This document shows positions 36,743 to 48,683 of a stretch of 64,000 nucleotides of DNA, piece by piece. The notes under the pieces were generated by a model that saw nothing but the letters and a program-made list of their open reading frames with translations, ran no database searches and was not told the origin of the DNA. Each line of letters opens with the position of its first letter. Position 1 is the first letter of the stretch. The position numbers were made by a program, and so were the translations under genes. The DNA comes from Calcarisporiella thermophila CBS 279.70 (taxonomy: Eukaryota; Calcarisporiellomycota). The DNA lies in assembly GCF_041956535.1 (NCBI RefSeq), contig NW_027192221.1:85271-149270 (forward strand), in the 5' to 3' direction.

Positions 36743-37236
36743 GGCGAGCTTGTGTTTAGTCTAATAACGAAGAGTGGGTTCTCAAGAAGTTGGGCGCAGT
36801 CAGCTCATCGAATCATAGAGTAGGAGCGAGAGGAATAGCAATATGTAAAGGGGATAAAAATATGAATTAAGGAATCACTTTTCAAATCAAAGGTTTCTCA
36901 ATGCACGTCACATTAGAGTTCGGCCAATACTTCGTCAGAAACCGCACTTGGTTCAACCGTTGTCTCTGAAAAAATTCATATAAAAATTCGAGAATCTTAA
37001 AGTACAGCACAGAAATTTTCAAAAATAAAAAATAAAAAAAAAAGTTAAAGTCTTAGTTAAAAACTGTAAAATATAAGGGGAAAAAAAATGTAAAGTGATG
37101 TAGTAGAGTATGAAGGATAGCATAAGGCGATTGTTCAAAACAAAAAAAATCTCAGTATTAAGAAGCGACCATTCGGTATATAGATAGAAATAAAAATACG
37201 AATAAATTGTATTGAGGAAATTGTCCGTCCATCCCA

Positions 37237-40185
37237 CTATACATGCGACACCTTTGCTTCGGTATTGTTCCCGCGCCCCTCGCTCTGCTGCCTCGCATCG
37301 TACCATTCGAAATCATCCAGGATCGAGGTCCGGCTCTTGTATTCGAACAATATACGGAGCACTTCGCGACCCGCTTCCGGCAGGAGCTCTTGTGTGTCAC
37401 GGCTGTTGGTCACAGGCTTGTTATCATTGTTTCTGTTAGCAATAAGGGGATGTTAGCACCATGAGACAAGTTTCAAGCGCTTGCGACACGAGACTTACAC
37501 GACACGTATGTGGCGCAAAGCAGCATTTGGCACATCCTTAACGAAAATCCAGCGAACGTTGAAAACGCCTTTCCACTTGTCTTGTGCCCACACCGTGCTA
37601 TTTGTCGAGTAGTCCACGGCAGTAAGCATCTGGCCCATCCCACAGAAGTGGCCACTATTAAAATCAACATGCAAAATACAGGTTAACACACGCCCCTCTC
37701 TCCACCGATCCCAAGACAATGGAGAACCCACCTTGCGTTCACGCTGAAAAACAAGTACACGGGCCCCTTTCCCTCGTTTTCTTGAAAGGCCTTATCCAGT
37801 CTTCGATTCCCGATCTCTGTACTTGCCCAGATCCCATACTTCAGGCTCTTGTGAATGTCATCCTCCGTGTAGGATTTGATTACGAAATAACGGGCATTCG
37901 CAGGTTTCAGGTTGAAGATTTTAGGATTCAAATTGTAATTTGCGAGACACGATGGGTGATCTTTACCATCTGATGTCTCTTTAGCCACACTATTGTTGTT
38001 TTTGTTGCTGGGGGTGGACGAAGATAGCACATTAGTACGAGAAGGTTGTGAAGAGCTGGGTTTTAAGGGCATGCTGCGGGGTTGCTCAGGCGTAGCCGCG
38101 GGCCAAGGAGAAGTGGGTGGCGCCGACAAAGGTTTTATATATCCATATTCCCCACCTGCTGCTGTTAACTGAGACGCAAGAAGTGCTGCAGGAGACAAAA
38201 TTTCGCCTGTCACGGGTAAAAAGGCCGGCGATCCCCCGGCGCTACTGCTGCCGCTTCCGCTTCCTCCCCCACCCCCACCACCACCTCCTCCACCTATATT
38301 TACTCTTGCTTGAGCTCCCGCCGGGAGATCGGGCTTCCGCCAACCGCGTACGTCGCTCACCATCTTCTCTTCGCCCATCACCTTTTGTGCAGGGAGACCC
38401 TGAAAGTGAGCATCTTCTAGAGCAAGCTTCCCCATCAGCCGTGAGATATCGGGTGTCACCTCCATTTGCTGTGGTTGATGCAGCTGCTCCCAGCCGGGTG
38501 CAAGGGAAGGTGAGCGCCTTGTGGCTGCTCCGAAAGGAGGAGAAAATTTCTGATCCCCTCCACCGCCATTTGCCGCTGGAGTTTGCACGAGCGATCCCTT
38601 TCTCCCTCCACCTGATGAGAATCTTGGTGGAAAATTCTTCCCGCCCCCACTATTCAAGTTGGCGTTGTTGGAATTGAGAGAGCCAGCGGTTGAGGAAGAG
38701 GGTCGACGTGATACATCTCCACTCTGCTGTTGTTGGGGAGGTGGCGGCGGCGGTGGTTGTGGAAGCTGGGATAATGCGTCCGTCAATTTCGATCCCACTA
38801 AAGAAGAGCCGCTTGATGACCTAGAGTTTGTGAGTCCAAAGCTGTCGTTCCATCCGTCAGTCCCAGGAGTTGCACCCACTACCGGGGATAAATGGAGCTG
38901 TGTTTGTCCCTGTGCCTGCGCCTGCGCATGCGCCTGTGCATAGTAGGATTCAGCCATTGACTCCACCAGTGTGTCAATATAATTCATGTTTCCCATAGCA
39001 CCCATTCCTCCGCTAGCATTCTGAGAAGAAGAAGATAGGGTAGACATGCGTCGCCATTGATCCATCATCCCAAACAAATCCTCTTTGCTTGTTTTTCTTT
39101 GTTGCGACTGTTGTTGCTGTTGCTGGGACTGTTGCTGCTGCTGCTGCTGTTGCTGATGTTGTTGAGGTTGATGCGGATGCTGGTGCGACTGTTGTGGAGC
39201 GGAAGAGTATGAGGATGGGAAGACTTGGTGTGGCGATGAACGAGTTGAGCTCAGAGGCGGAGAAGTAAGAGTACGCGTGCGGTCGGTGTTCCAGAGAGAT
39301 GCTGCACCGATATTAGGACCTCCAAGGGGGTGCTGAGGCTCTGTTCGGTGTAAAGGAGGCTCGTAACCTAGGCTGTAGAAGGCCTCGTGCTAAAGCAAAG
39401 CAGAGGAAAATAAAAATCATTCTATATCCGCTTGTACTTGGAGAAAGCTTAGCGACCTACCATTTCTGCAGCACTAATCGCGTTCTCCTCGAGTTGCGGG
39501 ATATGACTAATGGCCCGCTCCCAGTCATCTAAGTCGTCTTCATTGCTCGTCAGGGCGGATAGGGAATTGGTTGCTGGTCGAGGCAAGCGAAAGGTATCCT
39601 CGTATGCTATAATTCACAAGAGATTGGATTATTCAAATAACCCCATTGTCTAACTGGGATCCACTTACGATTAAAAAGAGGGGAGGCGGTTGAAGAAAGC
39701 GTGCCGATCTGTGGAGAGCCGGTAACGAATGAAGGGGTAAAAGGCGAGGAGAGCAAGGACGGGGAGGTTTTCAGGGGATCAAAAGCATGCCCAGGTCTCC
39801 CAGAAGTCAGCGGACAAGGATTCGTCATTATTGCCGAGTAGTCCTTATCTGGCTGGAGTGGGGGCGAAACCGTACCCAATCCTGGAGGGGGGCGGATGGG
39901 CGGTCTGCCATCTACTCCGGAAATCGAATGAGAAAGATGGCGGGGCCACCCTTCTGAGAAACGGCGATCGGATTCCAGAGGATTCCCATAATCCCACTCA
40001 CATTGACTGCGACCAGAGAGAAGGGACGTATTGTTGAACGAATTGAGCTCGGCTTCAAGGACAGGGGGGACGGAAGCATTAGCAGCCGTGGATACCGTAG
40101 CCGGTGCATTCAAGTCGTGCTTGTTGGGACTGTTAGGGTAGAGTTGCGAGATATTGCTGGCCATAGGGTAGATGTAGTTTCCCAA
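37237..40185 (-). CDS. YTH-domain RNA (m6A) reader
   Basis: 890-residue protein from exons 40185-39669, 39606-39461, 39389-37732, 37654-37499 and 37432-37237. The YTH domain spans about residues 720-870: [62 protein letters not shown] and [13 protein letters not shown]. Tryptophans in GIWAS and near DKWKG match the aromatic cage that holds N6-methyladenosine. The long N-terminal part is low complexity, with Gln-rich runs, a Gly tract, alternating Ala-Gln repeats and a Ser/Pro-rich stretch. This is the layout of cytoplasmic YTHDF/Pho92-type readers, which tend to enter condensates. Another in-frame ATG at 40164 could also be the start. Family is certain; target and subtype are inferred. Confidence 0.94.
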
Positions 40186-41490
40186 CTAAGGCTGCTAATT
40201 TTGGGTGAAATCGAGAGGAGTAATTGGCACGTTGCAAGGCTTGGGCAAAATCAGCTATGAGTCTCGTAACCTAGTCGTTATTAGCGTACTTTCAGTTGGC
40301 AATTAAGACCGTTCAAACGGTCTCCGAGAGAAAATTGAAGCGGCAATGGTGTGGTGAGAACAGAAGATCACGAGTCTCTTTTAATATAAAGGGGGAAGGG
40401 CCTCAGAACTTAGATCATGAAGCAAAACTAGAGAAAATGGAAGAATACCTCGGCTTTAGACCACAAGCGACATGTGAAGTAAAGGAAGCAACTCGGTGGC
40501 TATGATTAACCGCGCGATCCTTACGCTCTTCTTCGATTCAAAAGTAAAGAGAAAAATGCCAAAGCGCGCGCGAAAAAAAAAAAATGAAAAATTAGTGCTC
40601 TTGCCCGTGGTCGTGACGCATGGTTCAACGAATGAATTCCATTGGACGGATATTGGAAAGGAGTGACATTTCGAAAACGTGTAATCAAAAAGTTGCAACC
40701 TTCTCGCGCCAGGAAGAAGATGAAATGGAAGGCAAAAAGCAGCCAGAGCACGTTCTCTGTAGATAGGAGCTATAAGCCCGGCGGTATAAGCTGAAGGGGC
40801 GTCCACATTGGATATCCCCAATGCGCCGCTCATTCTTATCGGCACATTCATTCGCGTATCTTGGTTTTCCTATCTAATTGAGCATGCCGATTTGCGCTCA
40901 TACTGCCCGCAAATAGGCTTCAATGGGCATCTAAATGGCTTGCCAACAAAATCGACGGCAGGTGTTGGAGAAGGATGCACTGGATAAGTATGCACTACTC
41001 TCCGTGACTGCATATTTTCCGAGGTTACCTGAGCAAATGGATAGCCGCAATAACCTAATGATAGTTCGGCTTCTTGGCTGTATTTATTGAAGCTGGGCGG
41101 TCCACCTTGCGAAGTGTGGTCGTGGAGCAGAGGCGGCATTAATTAGACGGAGATATTCTTCTATAAGAAAAGCCATAGATCAGGCTGAAGATCACTGTAA
41201 TCAATGGTATAGAGTCGAATGCGATTTTAGCACTAAGGGACCATGATCCATGGTGAATACGGGTTGGACACGCACGAAATATGGTGCTCCTTATGAACGT
41301 AGAGATAAGCTATGGGGCGACCCGCAATGCCTGGAGCAGCTGCAATCTTGAGCTGCAATCCAGCCTTCAGATTGCTCTATCAAAATGGCTCAATGTCTAT
41401 TGTCACTAGTAATTTTGTCATACATCCCAAAAAAAGCTGCGCTCTAAAATAATTTGCTATTGCACTATTCAGTAATCGATAAAAAAAAAG
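40186..41490. other. intergenic region with doubtful short frames
   Basis: Divergent promoter region of the YTH gene and the TMEM50-like gene. Minus-strand frames at 40456-40851 and 40870-41139 have no domain and no good linking splice sites. The second ends in GKPFRCPLKPICGQ, which looks faintly like a broken C2H2 finger, but is too short to call. Confidence 0.4.
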
Positions 41491-42229
41491 ATGTCTCATT
41501 GGGATCAAGACGAGCGCCGTATATTTAACTTTCCGCTGCCACGAATCCGGTTTTTCCGAGGTAAACAACGCGATATTGGCGTATACATCTCTGGGGCATG
41601 TAAGTCATCCTGGAATTCATTTTTATTTTCTCCTTACTTATAATAAAATCTTTTCTGGGGGGAACAGTATTTGCCCTGGGCTGGTGGGCTTTCATCGATG
41701 CAGTAGTCTGCTCCAGCCTGCCAAACTCACCTATTGGCATTGGATTTGAAGATTGGGTGACTGGAATTCTAAGCACATTTGGAATGATCATGTAAATTTC
41801 CATTTAATCTGATTTCTTGAAAAATGATGCCATTTTCTTATTTTCTCCTAATTGCTCGACATCAGCGTGAATGCTATAGATAAGGGACGACTCCATGCCG
41901 ATTCGTTTTCCTACTCTGGCTCCAGTATTGCCTGGAAGGCTCGCCTCTTTCTCTTCATCGGGTTCGCTTTGATGGCAGGAGGTCTAGCTGGATCAGTTAC
42001 AGTCCTATGCTTGAAGTATATAGTAGACAATGTCCCACCTCCAGGAGTAAACTATGGCATCGCCAATGTCGTCCAAAATGGACTCATCATGCTCAGGTAA
42101 TATATTCGATCATGTTGAGCGGATTGCTGCTGAACACCCTAGTAACCATATGATTTTCTTAATAGCACGGCTATCCTGTGGGTTGCACAAAACACCGAAA
42201 CGGAATATAGCTATAACATTACCCTGTAA
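41491..42229 (+). CDS. TMEM50 / Vps68 (UPF0220) family membrane protein
   Basis: 175-residue, four-helix protein from exons 41491-41599, 41668-41791, 41866-42096 and 42166-42229. Characteristic features are LFALGWWAFIDAVV near residue 37, VNAIDKGRL after helix two, ARLFLFIGFALMAGGLAGS, and the ending TAILWVAQNTETEYSYNITL. The length is typical of the family. In yeast Vps68 works with Vps55 in endosome-to-vacuole sorting, and animal TMEM50 proteins sit in ER and endosome membranes. All splice sites are consensus. Family is certain. Confidence 0.95.
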
Positions 42230-42407
42230 TCATCGTTGTCCTATATATATACATTTTCTATTTTAAAGCTCTCCTATTATCAACTATCCGGCAGTTTTCT
42301 CTGATCTCTATATATTCCGTGAAATTTTCTTTGTGTGGCTTGTCACCCTATGAATTCAAAACTTGTGGGCAAAGAAATTTCATATATCTCATCACTACTC
42401 CATTAGC

Positions 42408-43199
42408 ATGGACATAAGCAACATACTCAATTCAGGGGAGCATTTCAACAAAAACTCTAAAAATTTCATGCCCTTGGAACATCGCCGTACCCTCGAGGAC
42501 CTAGGGCTCATCACATCTGCTACCGGCGCGCCAAACAATTTATCTCATCCTGGTGCTTCTACCAATTTCGCCCAGTTCTCTTTCCCTTCCACCATCTACG
42601 CTTCGCCACAACAACATTACTACCAACTGCCCCAGCAGAGCTGCCCGCAGCACCCAATTCAGCAACGTCCCTTAGTTCAGACACGGCCGCCTCCCATTCC
42701 TGATTTTCAGCAATCTCTAAACCTATTTAATCAGCCACAAGTCACCGCCCTACCTCCTTCTCTTAAACAGGAGCAATCGAAACAGGAGAAACATCATGTC
42801 TGCACCACCTGCAACAAAGGATTCGCTAGACGGTCAGATCTCATCCGGCACGAACGTATTCATACCAACGATCGACCCTTTGCTTGTACGTGGCCGAACT
42901 GCCAAAAACGCTTTATTCAGCGCAGCGCGCTGACGGTTCATTTCCGCACGCATACGGGGGAGCAGCCTCATGTTTGCGAACACTCCGGATGTGGAAAAGC
43001 ATTCGCCGACTCCAGTTCATTGGCGAGACATCGAAGGACACATGTGAAGGAATGGAAGCCGTGGCGGTGTGAGACTAGTGGTTGTGGAAGGGCGTTCACG
43101 AGAAGATCTACATTGATCAAGCATAGGAAAGTGCATGAGAAGGAGGAGCAACAGGCGACCGATGAGCTTGCGGTAGATTTTCCGCTGAGCGGATCATAG
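42408..43199 (+). CDS. C2H2 transcription factor with four tandem fingers (paralogue A)
   Basis: 263-residue protein starting [13 protein letters not shown], with a Gln/Pro-rich N-terminal half and four C2H2 fingers from about residue 126. They read [21 protein letters not shown], then [39 protein letters not shown] and [19 protein letters not shown]. The order and linker residues are the same as in the factor at 48684-49472. I prefer the ATG at 42408 because its MDIxxIL start matches the paralogue, although the frame is open further upstream. The set recalls fungal Azf1-like zinc-finger proteins. The target sites are unknown. Confidence 0.88.
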   Translation: MDISNILNSGEHFNKNSKNFMPLEHRRTLEDLGLITSATGAPNNLSHPGASTNFAQFSFPSTIYASPQQHYYQLPQQSCPQHPIQQRPLVQTRPPPIPDFQQSLNLFNQPQVTALPPSLKQEQSKQEKHHVCTTCNKGFARRSDLIRHERIHTNDRPFACTWPNCQKRFIQRSALTVHFRTHTGEQPHVCEHSGCGKAFADSSSLARHRRTHVKEWKPWRCETSGCGRAFTRRSTLIKHRKVHEKEEQQATDELAVDFPLSGS

Positions 43200-43569
43200 A
43201 GAAGAGCAAGTGGTTAGAGTGTGCAACAGACATCGCTTATGTTCAGCCTCATTTTCTTTTTGTACCGTTCATTATTTGCATATATTCCAAGCCATACTTT
43301 CTCTCCATTCTTCAACTTTAATATTTTCATTACACTTATTTTTGTTTGTTTTGCATGTACGACCCCTTTGTTTCTCCTAATCCCGTGTAAATAGTTATAA
43401 TAGAAAAAAACAAGCTCGATAAAAATACGCGTAAATTTTTGAAAGCTCAAATTGACGCGACGGTACTTACCAATATTTCAGAATAATACTATTGCCGGAA
43501 TTACCACAATCCCATTCCTACTCCTCTACACACACTTCTCCCCTGAAAAGCACCCCCCTATCTCACCCT
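43200..43569. other. short intergenic region
   Basis: 3' flank of the C2H2 gene and promoter of the Csm1-like gene; nothing else is recognised. Confidence 0.45.
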
Positions 43570-45003
43570 ATGCCTCCCCGCAAGAAAGCTGCCAAATCAA
43601 CTTCAAAGGTAATCACATCAGCATTTCTTTGTTTTTCACAATTCCATTACCGAACCGTTATTATTAGCTAGAGGAAGCTGTTAGCGAAGAGAAGGAAAAT
43701 CATCTTGAACAAGGTATTTTAGTTAGCATTTATTGTTTTTAATTGTGGAAATTAATTTTTTTTGGATAGAGGAAGTTGGGAAAAAAAGAGGGGGAAGGAG
43801 AAAAGGAAATGCGAAGCAGGTAGTTGAGGAAGAGAAAGAAGAGACAGCGGAAGACACTAAACCGAAACGCAGAGTACGGGGCAAGAAGGCGGAACCTTTG
43901 ATTGAATATGAGGAGGGGATCAATGTTGAAAAGCTGCCAGCGAAGCGAAGACAGAATGGTCGGCGTGGAAAGAAAACGATAAATGAAGAAGAGCACCAAA
44001 GTACCACCGAAGATGGCAAAGAAACGGTTGTGAAGCAAAGCAAAGTAGAGGAAGAGGAGGAAATGAGGAGGGCAGAGAATGAGGAGTTAATGGAAAAAGA
44101 CGAGGCGATTACCCGGAAAAAACGAAAGCTGAGGGCCAAGGATGTAGTCACAGAGAATAAAAAGCAGAAACGTACCACCTCGAAGAAAACAAACAAAGCG
44201 AAAGGGGAGAAAAAAGGGAAGGAGGATGAGAGTGAAGATATGAATTTGGTGGAGGAAGCAACAGTGGAAGAGTCAGTGGAGAAGGAGAAAACAATAGAAG
44301 AGTCAATTGAAGCGGGAGAACGGAAAGCGTCGGATATTAGACCATTGACACCGGGCCAGAGTGTCATCTTCTCTACCAATACCCTAGTTGATACAGCTGA
44401 TACGGATGATATCAGCACTCTCAAAGAGCAAAGTATAGTTCATGGTTTTGGATTTTCCCAAGGGCTCTCATTCAATCTTCAAACTACTCTATCATAGTCA
44501 AAATTTTGCAGATCGAACGCGATGCTGAGATCGCGCAAAATAAGCTCCTCACCGATCAAGTCCAGCGACTTTCGCAATCTCTGCGAAATGAAAAGCGCCA
44601 GTCCATGGGCTACCAATTGGATAAGAGTATCAAAGCGACGCTCTCTTTCTACGAGGATATCACAAATGTGCTAGTCAGAGAGGTGCGGGGGAAGACGTTC
44701 GATTGCCTGATGAGCGGGATGGTTGGAAGTAAAATTTTCAACTTTCCTTGTCCAGGGAAGAAAAGTATGTGTTAACCTCTCTTCTCCCCCTCCACCCTCC
44801 CTCTCTATCTTTTGTTAGCGCTTCATTTTAAATTGTCCGAGGAAGAGAACGGCTCCCAAATGCGCTACCAGCCTATCCTCGACACTTCGCGCGACGCCTC
44901 CCTTACCGCAAAATTGCCTGCAAAACTTCGTAAAGAACATCTGTTTGCTCGCGGAGAGATGGCGGAATTCATAAGCGAGCTGAAGCGAGTCCTCATGGCC
45001 TAA
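43570..45003 (+). CDS. csm1: monopolin complex subunit Csm1/Pcs1
   Basis: 399-residue protein from exons 43570-43608, 43668-43713, 43770-44432, 44498-44764 and 44819-45003. The N-terminal ~240 residues are very rich in Lys, Arg and Glu (MPPRKKAAKSTSK), nuclear-looking and disordered. A coiled coil follows (LKEQIKILQIERDAEIAQNK). The C-terminal globular domain matches Csm1/Pcs1: LSFYEDITNVLV, ALHFKLS-type core (here TLHFKLS), YQPILDTSRDASLTAKLP and GEMAEFISELKRVL. Csm1 dimers with Lrs4/Mde4 clamp kinetochores and hold rDNA at the nucleolus. The exon 3/4 join was chosen by phase (donor GTATAG at 44433). The gene is convergent with Tul1, 209 bp apart. Domain similarity is good but short. Confidence 0.82.
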
Positions 45004-45212
45004 CGGGATCGAACCCCAGCTTTCTTCACACTTTTTTTTTGCTGTAGCTATTTTTGTTTTTCTTGTTAATTACTTAATGCTGCGTATATAGAGAGAGGTT
45101 TATTTGATTTACGGGAGCAGAGAATGATAATTGGAAACATATTACAAACTATATCCAAACTAAATACTGAAGAAAAGAGATAACACCACCGTACATCGAG
45201 GAAACATACACG

Positions 45213-47568
45213 TCAGGTCGGGAGGAAGCTCCTACACACCGGACACTCCAGTTTAATTCGCATCCACCTTTCTAGGCATTCCGTGTGGAAGAGGTGGTGG
45301 CAGGGCGTGACCATGTATCCCATTCTCCCCGTCAAAACTCCACCCGCAACCGCGCCAATGGACTCGATCTCGACAGGCGTCATGCAAATGGCGCAATCCC
45401 CTCTCGCACCCGCGCCGGATGCTTCCACATCATCCTGGGAGGGGAGGATAGGGTGGTAGTTGTAGGTTGGGGGCAGGTATTTTTCCGGCACAAAGAACCG
45501 CGGGCCGAATGCCTCTTGTGCCTGCAGCATCAGTACCTGCGCGAGTACATACACAACCAAAATCCATACCCACAGGGTTGGGTCGTATCCCATCACGTTG
45601 TACGGACAGCCATAGAAGTAGAGGGGAAAGGCGAGCCTAGTCACGCTCATTCCCCAAACATAGTACGAGCTCAAGCCTCTGCAGGACCCCCGCGCCACAT
45701 TGCGGAATATCTGCGGGATCCAGAAAGAGAAGAGTGCGAAAGAGATGGTGGCTATGACCACGTTCTGGACCGCTGCCGACCGTGTTGTGGCCATCGAGAA
45801 GATGAAGAAGCCAAGCACCATAGTGATGAAGAATCGCGAGTATATCATGCTAGCATCTCTTCTCGGGTCATCGGGAGGGGTCGTGGCGGTGGGAAGTGTG
45901 GTTGGTCTAGCCCCATTTCCTCCCTCCGACTCGGCGCCAGCTGCTCCCGAATTGGACTCGGCTCGTGCCGCCGAATAGCTCATTTGTTCCGGCCGCTGGA
46001 TCCGCCAGATAACGAGGAGATAGCGCATGCCAAAAATGGACGCCAGCACGAAGGTGAAGAACGAGGCACTTGAGAATGGGATAAATACAGAGTTGATCAC
46101 GACTCCCGTCGTTAAATGAAGAAGACAGAGATAGGCGTCCATAAGAGCCTGCATAGCGATGGTCCAATAAGAAACTTTGGAGACACTCTAAAAAAAAAAG
46201 GGGGACAGGAGTTAAGAAAATGGGGCTTGAGAGAAGAGATAAACAATAAAATACCGAAGGAGTTGGTGTGTACTCCATTTGGTGAATGAGCAAAAAGATT
46301 TGCACGAGGGACAAAATTGAGGCCATTGCTGCGTAGTTGACACCCTTTGCGTAGAATTTTTCGAGCTTCATGCCAAAAGCATCACGTCCAGACAATACCA
46401 AGCTACAGTTCTTTGAATATTGATAGAAAGTCGCTTCAAGTGGCGGTGCGCGTATTGTAGAGATACCCTGAGGGTCCTGCATCTCTATAGATACAGGGGA
46501 GAGGACAGGTATAAAGCGTTAGAGGATGAGCGGTTCTCAATAAAACTTAATAAGGGGCACCTTTTTCGAGTTCAATCATCTGCTCTCGTGTAATACCTTC
46601 CGGGACAGGATGGAGTTGCATCACAAAGTAGAAATCGCACTCTGTGGCCACTGAAAGACGTGGCTCTGAGTCATCTACATGCTCCGTGCCCTGGTTAAGC
46701 ATCCCTTTTAGCTTTTCGATCTTCTCGTTGAGCTTATACAGGATTGCAGTTTGCGCAGCAGTGAATGAAGCATTGTTGGGGAAGACATGAAGAAGATCAT
46801 TATACCCCAGGGTCTTATTATTCCCATAATGCCTACTCATTCAGGAGGTTAGTCCAAATTATCGGACTATAAGAGGGGGGAAGAGGGGAACTTACGACTT
46901 TGGAACGCTAAATAGATATAATGTGCCATTTGACAAAAAGTGCACACCCTCCGTAATCAATAGTACATCAGAATCACTTCGATCTGCGTCTTTTATTCTT
47001 AAATGCCCCTAGAAAGAAAATCGCATTTTTTTTAACTTCTCCGAACTCTAGAGCATTTGAAAATGGCATCATAATTACCTCTATATAATTTACATCCTCA
47101 ACCCCAGTCTCACTCGATCTTAAATTCAGCGTGTAGCTTCCTCCCTCACTCCAACCGAACTTACCCCGCGCGTCATCGGTCAGCGTTTTGTTGTCAGGTA
47201 AGAGTGAAGTGAAGTTTTCGAAACGCCAATTTCCACGGAACAAACCGGTTACATTTTGGTAAAAAACAGCCGGAGGATTGCTGTGGGCCCAATCTAAGAG
47301 GGAATCCAGTTGAGTCTGGAGTTCTTGAGGGAATATCTGTGTAGCGTAAGGTTAGTTATAATCCGTTAAATTAACACGTAAGAGGTCAGATCCAAATTAT
47401 TACAATGGTTTCATTAGAGTGAAAGGTCTGATTTGCTAAAGTGTCACGCTCCAAAATGCGTCTATCGAGTGTGTCTTTGATGGAGGTTTGATCTCTTCTC
47501 TCATCAGCAACATTAGCAAGTAGGAGGATGATCAGAAACATAAAACATAGGAGGGCGGATCTATTCAT
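45213..47568 (-). CDS. tul1: Golgi/endosomal RING E3 ligase Tul1/Dsc1
   Basis: 671-residue membrane E3 ubiquitin ligase from exons 47568-47404, 47336-47079, 47008-46896, 46835-46561, 46484-46255 and 46187-45213. It has a signal peptide, a luminal domain with many N-glycosylation sequons (for example NQT, NVT, NFT, NCS) and a multi-helix membrane part. The C-terminal RING-H2 covers residues ~612-671: CAICM, then a long insert, MVTPCHHLFHTECLERWMR and CPVC. Such ligases ubiquitinate misplaced membrane proteins at the Golgi and vacuole, and in fission yeast cleave SREBP through the Dsc complex. The middle helices (FSFWIPQIFRN, YVWGMSVTRLAFPLYFYGCP) are diagnostic. It shares a 314-bp divergent promoter region with FMC1. 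Confidence 0.95.
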
Positions 47569-47882
47569 GGTAGGAGTAAAGGGGTGGAAAAAGCGAATTA
47601 AAATAATATAAAGAACAATAAAAATAAAGAAAAAGAAGAGGATGAAGGGTCGATTCTTCTACGTTCCTTTCTCCCTTCGGGAATAGAATAATAAAAGTAT
47701 ATGTTTTCTATGTAAGCATCAAGAAGTGTGAACAGGTGCCTGAGGGTCAGCTCTCGGCAAACTCGCTTCATTTCTCTTTGACGAACTCAGATGTGGCTTT
47801 GCCAAAGAAACGTCAAATATCTCAGTCACAAGCAAGAAAGAATGCTCTTAAACGACGCTCTAATCACAGGGAAACTAGAGTC

Positions 47883-48436
47883 ATGGCAGCAGGGAAAAAA
47901 GAAATCTTAACCACGTATCGACGACTTCTCCGGGAAGTTAACCTTCAGGTATCCCATTTAGCCTCATTATTCGTTTATTTAATTCAACTCTGTAATTGGA
48001 CACATTAAACATTGTGCTTAAATCCAATGGATCTCTCATTGTCTAGTTTGTTCGCCCCACTAAAAACACTTTCCACCGACATCATCTCTCCCAATCGTTC
48101 CGACAACCCATATCCACTGAAGCTGAGTTGCTTCGCCGCAAGCAGGATGCCGAGGATGTGCTATTATTCTTGGAAAGCCGGCGCAAGCATTCGGCAAGTG
48201 TGAAACATGCAGTCGATAGCATGCAAAGCATTTGCTTATTGACTCTTTTTAATTTCTAGGAGCTGCTCGAGAGATATTCGCCTGTTAATGCAGATCAAGC
48301 GGAACGAATCGAGCTAGCAGCTAAACGTGTGGGGCTCAATCTGCCGCGTGCATTTGGATTCCGGGAGGAGGCGGAATCGGAGCAAGCCGAACCGCAACCC
48401 GAGCAGAGTCATGAAAACGAGCCAAAACACTCTTGA
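47883..48436 (+). CDS. FMC1: mitochondrial ATP synthase assembly factor FMC1
   Basis: 129-residue protein from exons 47883-47948, 48047-48193 and 48260-48436. It begins MAAGKKEILTTYRRLLREVN, then has RKQDAEDVLLFLESRRKHS, ELLERYSP and ERIELAAKRVGLNLP. These are the hallmarks of the Fmc1/LYR-like family, which supports Atp12-dependent assembly of F1-ATPase at higher temperature. The frame is open upstream to about 47736, but no ATG is found there and the family usually starts close to this methionine. The second intron (48194-48259) begins GCAAGT, a GC-AG intron required to join HS to ELLERY. The protein ends in a Glu/Gln-rich tail. Confidence 0.85.
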
Positions 48437-48683
48437 CCCACATACTATGCCAAAAGCAGATAGAAATAGAAATAATAGAAGCACATCTTTATTACTTAGT
48501 TAGATTATCGAAAAAGTAGGGAAAAGGATGCGGGCGAAATGAACATGGCATTACAAATACGTATGAGGATATAAGATGAAGAGGGTTCAAGATTGCTTTA
48601 TATAAAAAGAAAGAAAAAGCAAAGGAAGAAATATCTTGCATATATACTATACAATATACAATATAAATACGTGGAGGAGGCAT

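Noticed and set aside
40456-41139. Two minus-strand frames, one with a finger-like CPLKPIC end
   Set aside because: Only one incomplete C/H pattern; no splice sites to join the frames.
43723-44424. 233-codon minus-strand frame opposite Csm1
   Set aside because: Ser/Phe-rich shadow of a Lys/Glu-rich coding exon.
45004-45020. GGTTCGATCC-like T-arm on the minus strand just after Csm1
   Set aside because: No pairing stems or other tRNA arms around it.
45285-46073. 262-codon plus-strand frame opposite Tul1
   Set aside because: Antisense shadow of a confirmed membrane protein exon with a RING domain.
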